Shown: one piece after another, positions 32,773 through 41,050 of the stretch | Layout of the letters: each line of letters begins with the position of its first letter | Position numbering within the stretch: the stretch's first letter is position 1 | Source: Thermoanaerobaculum sp964488355 | GTDB lineage: Bacteria; Acidobacteriota; Thermoanaerobaculia; Thermoanaerobaculales; Thermoanaerobaculaceae | Direction of reading: 5' to 3' | Assembly (NCBI GenBank): GCA_964488355.1 | Contig: CAZAUJ010000002.1 | Location: 1 to 64,000, forward strand | DNA: 64,000 bases | Program-made: the position numbers and the translations under genes | Notes under the pieces: generated by a model | Told to the model about the DNA's origin: nothing | Seen by the model: the letters and a program-made list of their open reading frames with translations, nothing else | The model's database searches: none

Positions 32773-33675
32773 GTGACTGCCAAGTCATGGCTCTTGGACG
32801 ATTTTGCCCGCTACTTGGCGAGCGAGCGCAACCTTTCAGCCCACACCCTGCGCGCCTACCGGCGCGAGCTGGAACAGTTTGCCCACTTTTGCCAGGAAAA
32901 GCTTGGCTGCACCGGTCCGCCACAGGTTACGGCCAATATGGTCCGCGCGTACCTGGCGGAGGGCCACGGGCGGGGGCTTTCCCGCACTTCCCTCCAGCGC
33001 TGCCTGGCAAGCCTGCGCACCTATTTCCGCTTCCTCGCCCGGGAAGGTCAGGTAAAGACCAACCCGGCCCGCCTGGTACCCACGCCCCGGGCTCCCAAGC
33101 GGTTGCCCCAGGTTCCTACCGTGGCCGAGCTGTCGGAGCTGCTCGAGGCCCTGCCCTCCACCCCTCAGGGCCGGCGGGATCGGGTGGCCCTGGAGCTGCT
33201 GTACGGATGCGGCTTGCGGGCCGCGGAGCTCGTGAGCTTGAACCTGGAGGATGTGGATCTGGGCCGCCGCGTGCTGCGGGTGGTGGGCAAAGGACGCAAG
33301 GAGCGCCTTGCGCCCTTTGGGCGCAAGGCCGAGGAGGCCCTGCGGGCCTATTTGCCAATCCGAGCGCAGCTGCGCCAACGCCTGGCGGCGGAAGAAGGCG
33401 AGCCGCTACTTGTCAACTTGCACGGTGGCCGGCTCTCCGACCGGTCGCTACGGCGGATCCTGGAGCGGGCCACCCGCCAGCTGGCTGTGGCCCATCGCAT
33501 GCATCCCCACACGCTGCGGCACGCCTTTGCCACCCACCTGCTGGAGGCGGGCATGGACCTGCGGGCCATCCAGGAGCTGCTGGGTCACGCTTCCCTGGCC
33601 ACCACTCAGCGCTATACGCATGTAGACTTGGCTTACCTCATGGAGGTCTACCGCCGAGCACATCCCAAACCCTAG
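32773..33675 (+). CDS. xerC: Tyrosine recombinase XerC
   Basis: A 300-residue site-specific recombinase for chromosome dimer resolution. The N-terminal SAM-like domain contains YLASERNLSAHTLRAYRREL. The catalytic set is visible: Arg in YGCGLRAAELVSL (about 149), Lys in VVGKGRKERLAP (about 173), His-x-x-Arg in HPHTLRHAFATHLLEAG (about 244-247), His in LLGHASLATTQRY and the nucleophile Tyr just after, near 279. The GTG at 32773 gives the normal N terminus; a TTG at 32746 would add nine unusual residues. XerC rather than XerD is favoured by the topA-trmFO-xerC-hslVU order. Confidence 0.92.
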   Translation: MTAKSWLLDDFARYLASERNLSAHTLRAYRRELEQFAHFCQEKLGCTGPPQVTANMVRAYLAEGHGRGLSRTSLQRCLASLRTYFRFLAREGQVKTNPARLVPTPRAPKRLPQVPTVAELSELLEALPSTPQGRRDRVALELLYGCGLRAAELVSLNLEDVDLGRRVLRVVGKGRKERLAPFGRKAEEALRAYLPIRAQLRQRLAAEEGEPLLVNLHGGRLSDRSLRRILERATRQLAVAHRMHPHTLRHAFATHLLEAGMDLRAIQELLGHASLATTQRYTHVDLAYLMEVYRRAHPKP

Positions 33676-33701
33676 GTCTGCTAGGCTTGCCGGGGGCTGA
33701 T

Positions 33702-34235
33702 ATGCGAGCGTGGCACACCACCATTTGCGCGGTGAGAAAGAACGGGTCCACCGCCATGGCCTGCGATGGCCAGGTAACCCTGGGCAGCACCGTGCTCAAG
33801 CACCGTGCCAATAAGCTCCGGCGCCTGGCCGGGGGACGGGTGCTGGCGGGCTTTGCCGGTTCGGTGGCCGACGCCTTGGCCTTGTTCAGCCGCTTTGAAG
33901 CCAAGCTGGAGGAGTTCGGCGCCAACTTGGAGCGGGCAGCGGTGGAGCTGGCCAGGGATTGGCGAACGGACCGGGTTTTGCGCCACCTGGAAGCCTCCAT
34001 GATCGTGGCGGACGAGGAAAAGCTCCTATTGGTCTCCGGTGGCGGCGAGGTGGTGGCTCCGGACGATGGCATTTTGGCCATTGGCTCAGGCGGGCCGCTG
34101 GCACTGGCCGCCGCTCGAGCCTTGGCGCGCTTTAGCGAGCTGTCCGCGGCTGAAGTGGCGCGAGAGGCGTTGCGAATTGCGGCCAGTATCGACCTTTACA
34201 CCAACGAGCACATCACGGTGGAGGTGGTCCCTTGA
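33702..34235 (+). CDS. hslV: ATP-dependent protease peptidase subunit HslV
   Basis: A 177-residue threonine peptidase forming the dodecameric core of the HslUV protease. The start MRAWHTTICAVRK matches homologues with a short propeptide ending before the catalytic Thr (position 6 or 7). CDGQVTLG follows at about 21-28 and the C-terminal half has IGSGGPLALAAARAL (about 128-142). The ATG at 33702 has GGGGG upstream. Its stop overlaps the TTG start of hslU, so the two subunits are translationally coupled. Confidence 0.94.
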   Translation: MRAWHTTICAVRKNGSTAMACDGQVTLGSTVLKHRANKLRRLAGGRVLAGFAGSVADALALFSRFEAKLEEFGANLERAAVELARDWRTDRVLRHLEASMIVADEEKLLLVSGGGEVVAPDDGILAIGSGGPLALAAARALARFSELSAAEVAREALRIAASIDLYTNEHITVEVVP

Positions 34236-35542
34236 ACCCGCCCCTCACGCCAGCGGAAACCGTTGCTGAGCTTTCCCGTTACATCGTCGGCCAGGAGCAG
34301 GCCAAGAAGGCGGTTGCCATAGCCTTACGCAACCGCTGGCGAAGACAGCAACTGCCCGCCGAGCTCCAGCGCGAGGTGACACCGGCTAACCTCATCCTCA
34401 TCGGTCCAACAGGTGTGGGCAAGACGGAAATTGCTCGCCGGCTGGCGCGCTTGGCTGGCGCCCCTTTTGTTAAGGTGGAAGCCTCCAAGTTCACCGAGGT
34501 GGGCTACGTGGGCCGGGACGTGGACTCGATCGTCCGCGACCTGGTGGAGGCCGCCGTGGCCCTGGTGCGCCAGATGCGGGCGGAAAAGGTGACGGTCGCC
34601 GCGCAACGGGCGGCGGAAGAGCGGCTGGTGGAGTTGCTCCTGCCTCCTTCGGCCAGCGATCCCGAGGGTACCAAGCGGTCTCTGCGCCGGCTCTTGCGCG
34701 AAGGGGCGCTGGAAAAACAAGAAGTGGAGCTGGAGGTGAGCGAAAGCCGGCCGCCGGTGGTGGGCCTTTTGGGCGGCCAGGGCATGGAAAGCCTGGAGCT
34801 GTCGCTGCGGGAAGCCTTAGGGCCCTTTTTCCAGCAGCGGGTGCGACGCAAGGTGAGCGTAGCTGAAGCGCGCCGCATGCTGGAAGCGGAGGAGCTGGAA
34901 AAGCTTTTGGACAAAGCGGAAATCGAACGGGAAGCGGTGCGCCGAGCGCAGGAGTCCGGCATCGTGTTTCTCGACGAGATCGACAAGATTGCCTCTCGCT
35001 CATCGCCGGCTGCTGGACCCGATGTCTCCCGCGAGGGCGTGCAGCGCGACCTCTTGCCGCTGGTGGAAGGCACCACCGTCAACACCCGCTATGGCCCGGT
35101 GGCCACTGACCACGTGTTGTTCATTGCTGCTGGTGCCTTTCACGTGGCCAAGCCTTCCGATCTGATTCCGGAGCTGCAGGGGCGCTTTCCCGTGCGCGTG
35201 GAGCTTTCTCCCCTCTCCCGGGAAGACCTGTGGCGCATTCTCACGCAGCCCGAGCATGCCCTTCTCAAACAACAACAGGCCCTTTTGGCCACGGAAGGCG
35301 TGGAGCTGGAGTTCACCGAGGAAGCCACCCAGGAGCTGGCACGCATTGCCTTCGAGCTGAACCGCAGCGGGCAGGACATTGGCGCGCGCCGCTTGGTAAC
35401 GGTGGTGGAAAAGGTGATGGAGGACATCGCCTTTACCGCCCCCGAGCGCCGCGGCAGCAAGGTGGTGGTGGACATGGCCTACGTGCAGCAGGCCCTCTCG
35501 CCCTTGCTTTCGCGGGAGGACCTGGCCCGCTACATCCTATGA
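34232..35542 (+). CDS. hslU: HslU ATPase subunit of the HslUV protease
   Basis: A 436-residue AAA+ unfoldase that feeds substrates to HslV. It starts with TPAETVAELSRYIVGQEQAK. Walker A is GPTGVGKTEIAR (about 57-68), EASKFTEVGYVGRDVDS marks the pore region (about 82-98), and Walker B is IVFLDEIDKIA (about 246-256). A shortened I-domain lies between about 105 and 230. The C terminus ends in YIL, as needed for docking into HslV. The start is TTG at 34232. Confidence 0.95.
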   Translation: MNPPLTPAETVAELSRYIVGQEQAKKAVAIALRNRWRRQQLPAELQREVTPANLILIGPTGVGKTEIARRLARLAGAPFVKVEASKFTEVGYVGRDVDSIVRDLVEAAVALVRQMRAEKVTVAAQRAAEERLVELLLPPSASDPEGTKRSLRRLLREGALEKQEVELEVSESRPPVVGLLGGQGMESLELSLREALGPFFQQRVRRKVSVAEARRMLEAEELEKLLDKAEIEREAVRRAQESGIVFLDEIDKIASRSSPAAGPDVSREGVQRDLLPLVEGTTVNTRYGPVATDHVLFIAAGAFHVAKPSDLIPELQGRFPVRVELSPLSREDLWRILTQPEHALLKQQQALLATEGVELEFTEEATQELARIAFELNRSGQDIGARRLVTVVEKVMEDIAFTAPERRGSKVVVDMAYVQQALSPLLSREDLARYIL

Positions 35543-36555
35543 GCCCCAAGCGCGTTCTCGCTGTTGCCCTGGTGTTGCTGGCCTGCGGGCGCAAAGGACC
35601 ACCCTTGCCCCCCTTGCGCGAGGTGCCGGAAACCACCACCGATTTGCAGGTCTTTCAGGAGGGAAACCAAGTGGTGCTGCGCTGGAGTTACCCCGCGCTC
35701 ACGCGCTCGGGGCGACCTTTGGGGGAGCTGGGCAGCGTGGAGGTGTGGAAAGCCGAAGTCCCTCCCGGCCAAGAAAAGGCGCTGGAAGGAGAACAAGGGG
35801 TGGTGCTCAAGCGGCAGCTGCTCATGGGTCGGGGCAAGCTGCTGGCACGCCTTTCGGGGCAGGAGCTGGCTGCGGCCACCCGCGGCGGCCAGCTGGAGTA
35901 CCGAGAGAACCTGTCCTCGGCAGTGGGCCCGCCCTTGGCTCTTTACGCCGTGCGCTCCCGCAAGCCCAAGGGTGCCCCTTCGGAGTTTTCCAACGTGGTG
36001 AGCTGGCACCCTCGCACGCCCCCTCCGGCCCCCGCCGAGCTGCACCTGGAGCCGCAAGCTCAGGGCCTTGCCGTCCGTTGGCCGACGGCTCCCGGTACCA
36101 CCTACCGGGTGGAGCGAAGGGAAGGCGAGGGTCCCTGGCAGGTGCTAGGGGAAACCAGTGAGGGAGGCTTTCTTGACCGCAGCGCACAGCAAGGGAAAAG
36201 CTACGCCTTTCGCCTGCGAGCGGTGGTGGAGGGCGTGGTGGGGTTCCCCTCGGAGGCTGCCACGGTGGACTACCAAGACCGCTACCCGCCTCCTTCCCCA
36301 GCCAACTTGCTTTGCCTGCCCGAGGAGGGACGGGTGGTTCTCCGTTGGGAGAGCCCGGCGGAGGAAAACTTGTCCTACCGGGTTTTCCGCCGGCAGGGTG
36401 AGGGGCCTTGGGTCCACTTGCACGAGCGGCTGACCGAGCGCAGCTACCTGGATGGCGACCCGCCGCCTGGGGAGCTCACCTATGCGGTCAAGGCGGTGGA
36501 CCAGGCCGGCAACGAATCGGAAGCCGCCCTCTGCTCCGCCCGAGGTGGCCTATGA
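35539..36555 (+). CDS. Lipoprotein with LptM-like N terminus and fibronectin type III-like domains
   Basis: A 338-residue lipoprotein. The signal peptide MSPKRVLAVALVLLAC ends in a lipobox with Cys16. The mature start CGRKGPPLPP resembles the CGxKGPLxLP start of the small LptM (YifL) lipoproteins, which are often encoded beside dapF. Residues about 28-160, 165-250 and 255-335 have the Trp/Tyr spacing of fibronectin III folds, for example LRWSYPALTRSGRPLGELG, GLAVRWPTAPGTTYRVERRE and RVVLRWESPAEENLSYRVFR. The ATG overlaps the hslU stop and its own stop overlaps the dapF start. The role is unknown; surface or periplasmic binding is likely. Confidence 0.82.
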   Translation: MSPKRVLAVALVLLACGRKGPPLPPLREVPETTTDLQVFQEGNQVVLRWSYPALTRSGRPLGELGSVEVWKAEVPPGQEKALEGEQGVVLKRQLLMGRGKLLARLSGQELAAATRGGQLEYRENLSSAVGPPLALYAVRSRKPKGAPSEFSNVVSWHPRTPPPAPAELHLEPQAQGLAVRWPTAPGTTYRVERREGEGPWQVLGETSEGGFLDRSAQQGKSYAFRLRAVVEGVVGFPSEAATVDYQDRYPPPSPANLLCLPEEGRVVLRWESPAEENLSYRVFRRQGEGPWVHLHERLTERSYLDGDPPPGELTYAVKAVDQAGNESEAALCSARGGL

Positions 36556-37382
36556 GATTTGCCAAGTGGCACGGTGCCGGCAATGACTTCCTGCTGTTTT
36601 TTCCTGAGGACCTGGGACCTTGGCAGGAGAAGCTTTCCCAGCTAGCGCCGGTCCTTTGCCATCGTCAGCTGGGTTTGGGTGCGGACGGTGTGCTGGTGCT
36701 GGAGCCCTGCGGCGAAGCCACCGTTCGCCTTCGCTACCTCAACCGGGATGGTTCTCCCGCCTCCTTTTGTGCCAATGGCAGCCGCTGTGCCGCCGCCTTT
36801 GCTGCCCAGCGTCTGGGGCGGAACCGGCTGCTTCTGCTCACAGGCTTTGCCCCCATTCCCGCGACGGTGGGCGAAAGTGAGGTGACGCTGGAGCTGCCAG
36901 CGGCGGAAAACGTCCCTGGCTGGTTAGAGCTCCCCGCGGGAGAGGAGTTGGTGCGCGGTTTTGCCCTCACCGTGGGCGTGCCCCACCTGGTGGTGCCGGT
37001 GGCCTGGGAGCCCTTTTGGACCGCCCCTCTGTCGCTGGCGCCGGCTTTGCGGGCTCACCCGCTGCTGGCACCAGAGGGCGCCAACGTGCACTTCGCCAGG
37101 GTTGTGGGTAAGGAACTGTGGCTTCGCTCCTTCGAACGCGGGGTGGAAGGGGAAACGTTGGCTTGCGGTTCGGGCGCCGTGGCGGCTGCCGCCGTGGCTG
37201 TGGCCGAGGGTTGGACGAGCCCGCCGGTGGCCGTCAAGACCGCCTCGGGTCGTTACCTGAAGGTTCGCCCCCTAGGCCCTCGGCCCTTCGACGGCTTCCA
37301 GCTCACCGGGCCGGTGGAGCCGGTGGCTTGGGGGGAGGTAGCGCCACAGCTTTTGGCAGGGGTCGACTCGAACGTCGGGTGA
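36552..37382 (+). CDS. dapF: Diaminopimelate epimerase
   Basis: A 276-residue enzyme that isomerises LL- to meso-diaminopimelate for peptidoglycan and lysine. The N-terminal FAKWHGAGNDFLLF is characteristic. The two catalytic cysteines are in FCANGSRCAAAFAA (about residues 73-80) and GETLACGSGAVAAAAV (about 199). DGVLVLEP and VPHLVV are also recognisable. The ATG overlaps the upstream lipoprotein stop (ATGA). Together with mpl it indicates DAP-type peptidoglycan. Confidence 0.95.
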   Translation: MRFAKWHGAGNDFLLFFPEDLGPWQEKLSQLAPVLCHRQLGLGADGVLVLEPCGEATVRLRYLNRDGSPASFCANGSRCAAAFAAQRLGRNRLLLLTGFAPIPATVGESEVTLELPAAENVPGWLELPAGEELVRGFALTVGVPHLVVPVAWEPFWTAPLSLAPALRAHPLLAPEGANVHFARVVGKELWLRSFERGVEGETLACGSGAVAAAAVAVAEGWTSPPVAVKTASGRYLKVRPLGPRPFDGFQLTGPVEPVAWGEVAPQLLAGVDSNVG

Positions 37383-37384
37383 GC

Positions 37385-38140
37385 ATGCGCCGGTTCTTTG
37401 TTGGCACCAGCGGGTTTTCCTATGCGGGCTGGCGCGGCCTCTTTTACCCGCCTGAGCTGCCCGCTAGTCAGTTTCTGTCTTTCTACGCTCGCCAGTTTTC
37501 GGCGGTGGAGCTCAACGTCACCTTTTACCGCTGGCCTCGCCCCCAAACCCTGCAACGCTGGCGGGAGCAGGTGGGCGAGGAGTTCCGCTTCGTGGTCAAG
37601 GTGCACCGGCAGATAAGCCACCAGAAGCGCCTCGTGGATTGCGAAAAAGAGCTGGGGCAGCTGGTCGAGCTTTGCCGCTACCTCCAGCCGCCCTGCCTGC
37701 TGCTGCAGTTGCCCCCCAGCTTGCCCTTCGACCCCCAGCGGCTGGAACGCTTCGGCCAGGCGCTGCCAGCGGCTTTGCCTCCGCTGGTGTGGGAAGCGCG
37801 TCACCGCAGCTTTTTTACCGAACAGGCCCTGAGTTTTTTCCGCCAAGCCGGGCTATCGCTGGTGGTGGCTGACTCGGGGGGGCGCTACCCTTGCGTGCGC
37901 ACGTCCACCGCGCCACCCCTGTACCTGCGCTTTCACGGACCCGGTGCCCTCTATGCCTCCCGCTACACCGATGAGCAGCTGGCTGAAGCGGCTTCTTGGG
38001 CGCTTTCGGTGCTGCCCAAGGAAGGTGAGCTCTACGCCTTTTTCAACAACGACGTGGGTGGCCATGCCATCGCCAACGCCCGGCTTTTTGCGCAGCTGTT
38101 GACCACAGGTGCCCTTGCCGGGGGGCCAGGCAGCTCGTAA
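37385..38140 (+). CDS. DUF72 family protein
   Basis: A 251-residue protein of the DUF72 (YecE-like) TIM-barrel family. Hallmarks are FFVGTSGFSYAGWRGLFYP at the N terminus, FSAVELNVTFYRWP (about 38-51), FRFVVKVHRQISH, WEARHRSFFTEQALSF and YAFFNNDVGGHAIANARLF near the C terminus. The biochemical function of the family is not established. The ATG is 2 nt beyond the dapF stop, so it is part of the same operon. Confidence 0.9.
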   Translation: MRRFFVGTSGFSYAGWRGLFYPPELPASQFLSFYARQFSAVELNVTFYRWPRPQTLQRWREQVGEEFRFVVKVHRQISHQKRLVDCEKELGQLVELCRYLQPPCLLLQLPPSLPFDPQRLERFGQALPAALPPLVWEARHRSFFTEQALSFFRQAGLSLVVADSGGRYPCVRTSTAPPLYLRFHGPGALYASRYTDEQLAEAASWALSVLPKEGELYAFFNNDVGGHAIANARLFAQLLTTGALAGGPGSS

Positions 38141-38160
38141 ACTTTTGCCCTGAGGGGGAC

Positions 38161-39225
38161 ATGGCGGCACCGCTGGCGGCAACCCTGGAGCTTTACCCTA
38201 GCTCCCGTTTCGACATGATCGACGTGAACCAGCTCTTGCGGGAGCAAGGCAGCCGTGTGGCCTCGTACCCCCATGCCTTGTATTGCTCCTACCACACCAC
38301 GGCTGGCTACCTGGAGCAAAGCCTCTGCGCCCGCATGGGCTACCAGCGGGAAGACTTGGCCCGATTCGTGCGGACCTTTCAGCGCCTTTTCCCGCCCGAA
38401 GCGCCCTACCTGCACGACCGCATGGAGCTGCGGGAGGAGCTGAGCGAGGAGCAAAAAGCCCATGAACCAGCCAACGCCGACTCGCACCTGGCCTTCATTG
38501 GTTCTGGGCTGAAAAACTGCGTGACCTACCACCATCCCGCGCAAAACCCCGTGTTTTTCATCGACCTGGATGGCATTCACCGGGGTGGCCGCCGCCAGCG
38601 CCGCACCACGGTCATGGGTTACACCCGGGAAGAGGTGGTGCTGCGAGAGCGCCTGGAAATTCCCGTCTCCCATCATGCGGTGGATTCCATCAACCTCAAG
38701 GACCCGAAGGTGGGCGTTTTCGCCTATCTGGAAAGCCTCATTGCCCAGCACGGGGTGGAAGCGGGGCGGCTGGATTTATCCTTGGCCCCCGAGGAACGCC
38801 ACGCGGGCCTGACGGTCAACGAGTACGAAACCCTGCTGATGAAACACGATCTACGGGAGGTGCTTCGAGACCCCTTTCGCTTTGCCTTGGAAAAGGGCAA
38901 GCACATCTTGGCCGACCCGCGGGCCGTGCCGGAAAAAACCCGCTCCTACGCCGCCTACGACCTCATCCGCATGTTCAACGAGCTGATGGAAGCCCTGCGC
39001 ATTTCCCGCTCATCCTTGGAGCGCCTGATCGTGCGCGCCACCGGCGGCGCCGCCTCCCGCTTTTTGCGCCTGCGACGGCAGGTGAGCTTCTTGGTGGCCC
39101 CCGGTTTGGGCGAGGCGCCAGGGAGCATCGTTCAGGGCCGCTACCAAAGCCCCATTTTGGTGCAATGGCACCTGGGAGACACCACCTCCCGGACCCTGGT
39201 GGCCACCCTCACGCGCGTTGCCTAG
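38161..39225 (+). CDS. Extended UPF0047 (YjbQ)-like protein
   Basis: A 354-residue protein. Residues about 8-155 follow the pattern of the UPF0047/YjbQ family: MIDVNQLLREQG, YCSYHTTAGYLEQSL, PEAPYLHDRMELRE, ADSHLAFIGSGL, and FFIDLDGIHRGGRRQRR. The HTTAG, HxHL-like and final DGxR-like motifs correspond to the conserved family residues. Ordinary members are only about 130-140 residues. Here about 200 further residues follow, largely helical, containing KVGVFAYLESLIAQHGVEA and RMFNELMEALRISRSSLERL, which I do not recognise. Short members have been linked to thiamine phosphate synthase-like activity; the role of this long form is unknown. GGGGG precedes the ATG. Confidence 0.72.
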   Translation: MAAPLAATLELYPSSRFDMIDVNQLLREQGSRVASYPHALYCSYHTTAGYLEQSLCARMGYQREDLARFVRTFQRLFPPEAPYLHDRMELREELSEEQKAHEPANADSHLAFIGSGLKNCVTYHHPAQNPVFFIDLDGIHRGGRRQRRTTVMGYTREEVVLRERLEIPVSHHAVDSINLKDPKVGVFAYLESLIAQHGVEAGRLDLSLAPEERHAGLTVNEYETLLMKHDLREVLRDPFRFALEKGKHILADPRAVPEKTRSYAAYDLIRMFNELMEALRISRSSLERLIVRATGGAASRFLRLRRQVSFLVAPGLGEAPGSIVQGRYQSPILVQWHLGDTTSRTLVATLTRVA

Positions 39226-39998
39226 ATAAGCGAACGGGACTGCCCACCGTCCACGGCAATGCAGGCGCCGTTGATGAGGGAGGCCTTGGGCGAGGCAAGG
39301 AAAGCCACCACGTTAGCCACCTCCTCCACCGTGCCGAAGCGTCCGTAGGGCAGGTTCTGCGCCACGAACTGGGCGATGCCCTCCGGGTCCTCCTGGGCTC
39401 GCCGGTCCCAGGAGCCCCCGGGAAAGCGAATGGACCCAGGCGCCACCGACACCACCCGCAGGCCATGAGGGGCTTCTTCCAGGGAGAGGATCTTGGCCAG
39501 AGAGATGAGGGCGGATTTGGTGGTGTTGTAGAGGGATAGCTCCCGACCCCCCGCCTCCCGGCCAAAAACGGAGCTGACAAAGATGATCACCCCTTGCCTG
39601 CGCGCGCGCATGGCCGGCAAAAGGGTGCGGGTAAGGCGCACGTGGGCCAGCAGGTTCCAGTTGAGAAGCTCGAGCCAATCGTCCTCGGTGGTGGCAATGA
39701 ACTCCTTGCGCCGATTGCCACCCACGTTGTTGATGAGCACGTCCACGCGCCCGAAGCGGGTTAAGGCTCGCTCCGCCAAGTAAGAAGCTGCCTGCGGTTG
39801 GGTGAGGTCGCAGGCCACGGTTTCCACCGGCACGCGGTAAACGGCCAGCTGCTCCTTGGCGGCGGCAAGGCTGGCCTCCCCTCGAGCGGCAATCACCAGG
39901 TGGCAGCCTTCCGCCGCCAGCGCGCGCGCAATTCCCAAGCCAATACCGCGGCTGCCACCGGTCACCAGGGCCACCGAGCCAGAAAGCTGCAAATCCAC
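39222..39998 (-). CDS. Short-chain dehydrogenase/reductase
   Basis: A 258-residue NAD(P)-dependent oxidoreductase of the SDR family. The cofactor motif is VTGGSRGIGLGIARAL (about 12-27), the NNVGG motif is in VLINNVGGNRRKEF (about 87-100), and the catalytic Ser and Tyr-x3-Lys are in FVSSVFG and LYNTTKSALISLAK. The C terminus has INGACIAVDGGQS. Members with this layout are often 3-oxoacyl-ACP reductase-like, but the substrate cannot be told from sequence. The GTG start at 39998 has GGAGGTGG. It overlaps the convergent YjbQ-like gene by 4 nt. Confidence 0.9.
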   Translation of the reverse strand: MDLQLSGSVALVTGGSRGIGLGIARALAAEGCHLVIAARGEASLAAAKEQLAVYRVPVETVACDLTQPQAASYLAERALTRFGRVDVLINNVGGNRRKEFIATTEDDWLELLNWNLLAHVRLTRTLLPAMRARRQGVIIFVSSVFGREAGGRELSLYNTTKSALISLAKILSLEEAPHGLRVVSVAPGSIRFPGGSWDRRAQEDPEGIAQFVAQNLPYGRFGTVEEVANVVAFLASPKASLINGACIAVDGGQSRSLI

Positions 39999-40093
39999 GC
40001 TCCACCTCCGTGCTAAAGTTAGCGCAGCTGCAAGAGGGTCTGCCCCGCGGGGGTCAGGTTACCGGCGGGGAAGGTAACGGCAGGAGACCAATG

Positions 40094-40468
40094 ATGCGCT
40101 GTCCCGCGTGCCGGGCTGAGCTGGTGGTGGTCGAGCGTGAGGGGGTGGAGCTGGACTGGTGCCCCCTTTGCCGCGGCTTGTGGTTGGACGCCGGCGAGCT
40201 TGAAGCCCTGGCAGCTACCCTGGGGACGCCCTTTCCGGCGCTGGAGGGAGAGAAAAGGGCGGGTCGTCGAGCCTGCCCCCGTTGCGGCAAGCCCATGGAC
40301 GCCTTGCACCTTTCGGGTACCACACCCCTCATCCTCGACCGCTGCAGCGATAACCACGGCCTGTGGTTCGACGCCGGGGAGCTTTCCGCCCTTTCCAGCC
40401 GCACGGGCGAGGGAACCCCGGAAAAGGTGATCTCGTTCTTAGGGGAAAAGCTACGGCAGCAGCCGTAG
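40094..40468 (+). CDS. Protein with two TFIIB-type zinc ribbons
   Basis: A 124-residue protein made of two zf-TFIIB units. The first is MRCPACRAELVVVEREGVEL with DWCPLCRGLWLDAGELEAL. The second is CPRCGKPMDALHL with LDRCSDNHGLWFDAGELSAL, in which the second CxxC is replaced by Cys-Ser-Asp-Asn-His. The start at 40094 is preferred over 40091 because AGGAG is then 7 nt away. It is divergent from the SDR gene and 15 nt upstream of lemA. The function of such ribbons is unknown. Confidence 0.82.
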   Translation: MRCPACRAELVVVEREGVELDWCPLCRGLWLDAGELEALAATLGTPFPALEGEKRAGRRACPRCGKPMDALHLSGTTPLILDRCSDNHGLWFDAGELSALSSRTGEGTPEKVISFLGEKLRQQP

Positions 40469-40469
40469 C
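40450..40469 (+). repeat. Inverted repeat across the zinc-ribbon gene stop
   Basis: Arms GCTACGGC (40450-40457) and GCCGTAGC (40462-40469) with a 4-nt loop span the stop codon just ahead of lemA. No T run follows, so it more likely shapes mRNA stability or translation than ends transcription. Confidence 0.3.
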
Positions 40470-40483
40470 GGAAAGGGGGAAGA

Positions 40484-41038
40484 ATGGCCTTTTGGATTGT
40501 TTTGGCAGCACTGGCACTGCTGGTGCTCTGGGCCGTGGGTCTTTACAACCGCTTGGTGCGCGCGCGCAACGAGATCAAAAACGCCTGGAGCCAAATCGAC
40601 GTGCAGCTCAAGCGCCGCTGGGACCTGATTCCCAACCTGGTGGAAACGGTTCGGGGCTACATGCAGCATGAGCGCGAAACGCTGGAGGCGGTCACCAAGG
40701 CCCGCCAGCAAGCTATTTCCGTTACCGGTGACGTGGCTGCGCGTGCTCAGGCAGAGAGCCTTCTCAGTCAGACCCTGCGCTCACTGTTCGCCGTGGCGGA
40801 AAACTACCCTGACCTCAAAGCCAACCAGAACTTCATGGCTTTGCAGGAGGAGCTCACCTCCACGGAAAACCGGATCGCCTTTGCCCGGCAGTACTACAAC
40901 GACGCCGTGTTGCGGCTCAACAACCTGATCCAAATGTTCCCCTCCAACCTCATTGCTCGCCAGTTTGGCTTCAATCCCGAGGTGTACTTCCAGTTGGAAG
41001 CGCCGGAAGAGCGGCGTCGGCCGGAGGTGCGTTTCTAG
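40484..41038 (+). CDS. lemA: LemA family protein
   Basis: A 184-residue protein with an N-terminal membrane anchor (residues about 3-22) and a mostly helical domain. LemA hallmarks are LYNRLVRARNEIKNAWSQID (about 22-41), QLKRRWDLIPNLVETVRGYM and NRIAFARQYYNDAVLRLNNL, ending FGFNPEVYFQLEAPEERR. The cellular role is poorly defined. LemA genes often sit beside an HtpX-type M48 peptidase, as here with a 12-nt gap. Confidence 0.94.
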   Translation: MAFWIVLAALALLVLWAVGLYNRLVRARNEIKNAWSQIDVQLKRRWDLIPNLVETVRGYMQHERETLEAVTKARQQAISVTGDVAARAQAESLLSQTLRSLFAVAENYPDLKANQNFMALQEELTSTENRIAFARQYYNDAVLRLNNLIQMFPSNLIARQFGFNPEVYFQLEAPEERRRPEVRF

Positions 41039-41050
41039 GCGGGAAGGTGT

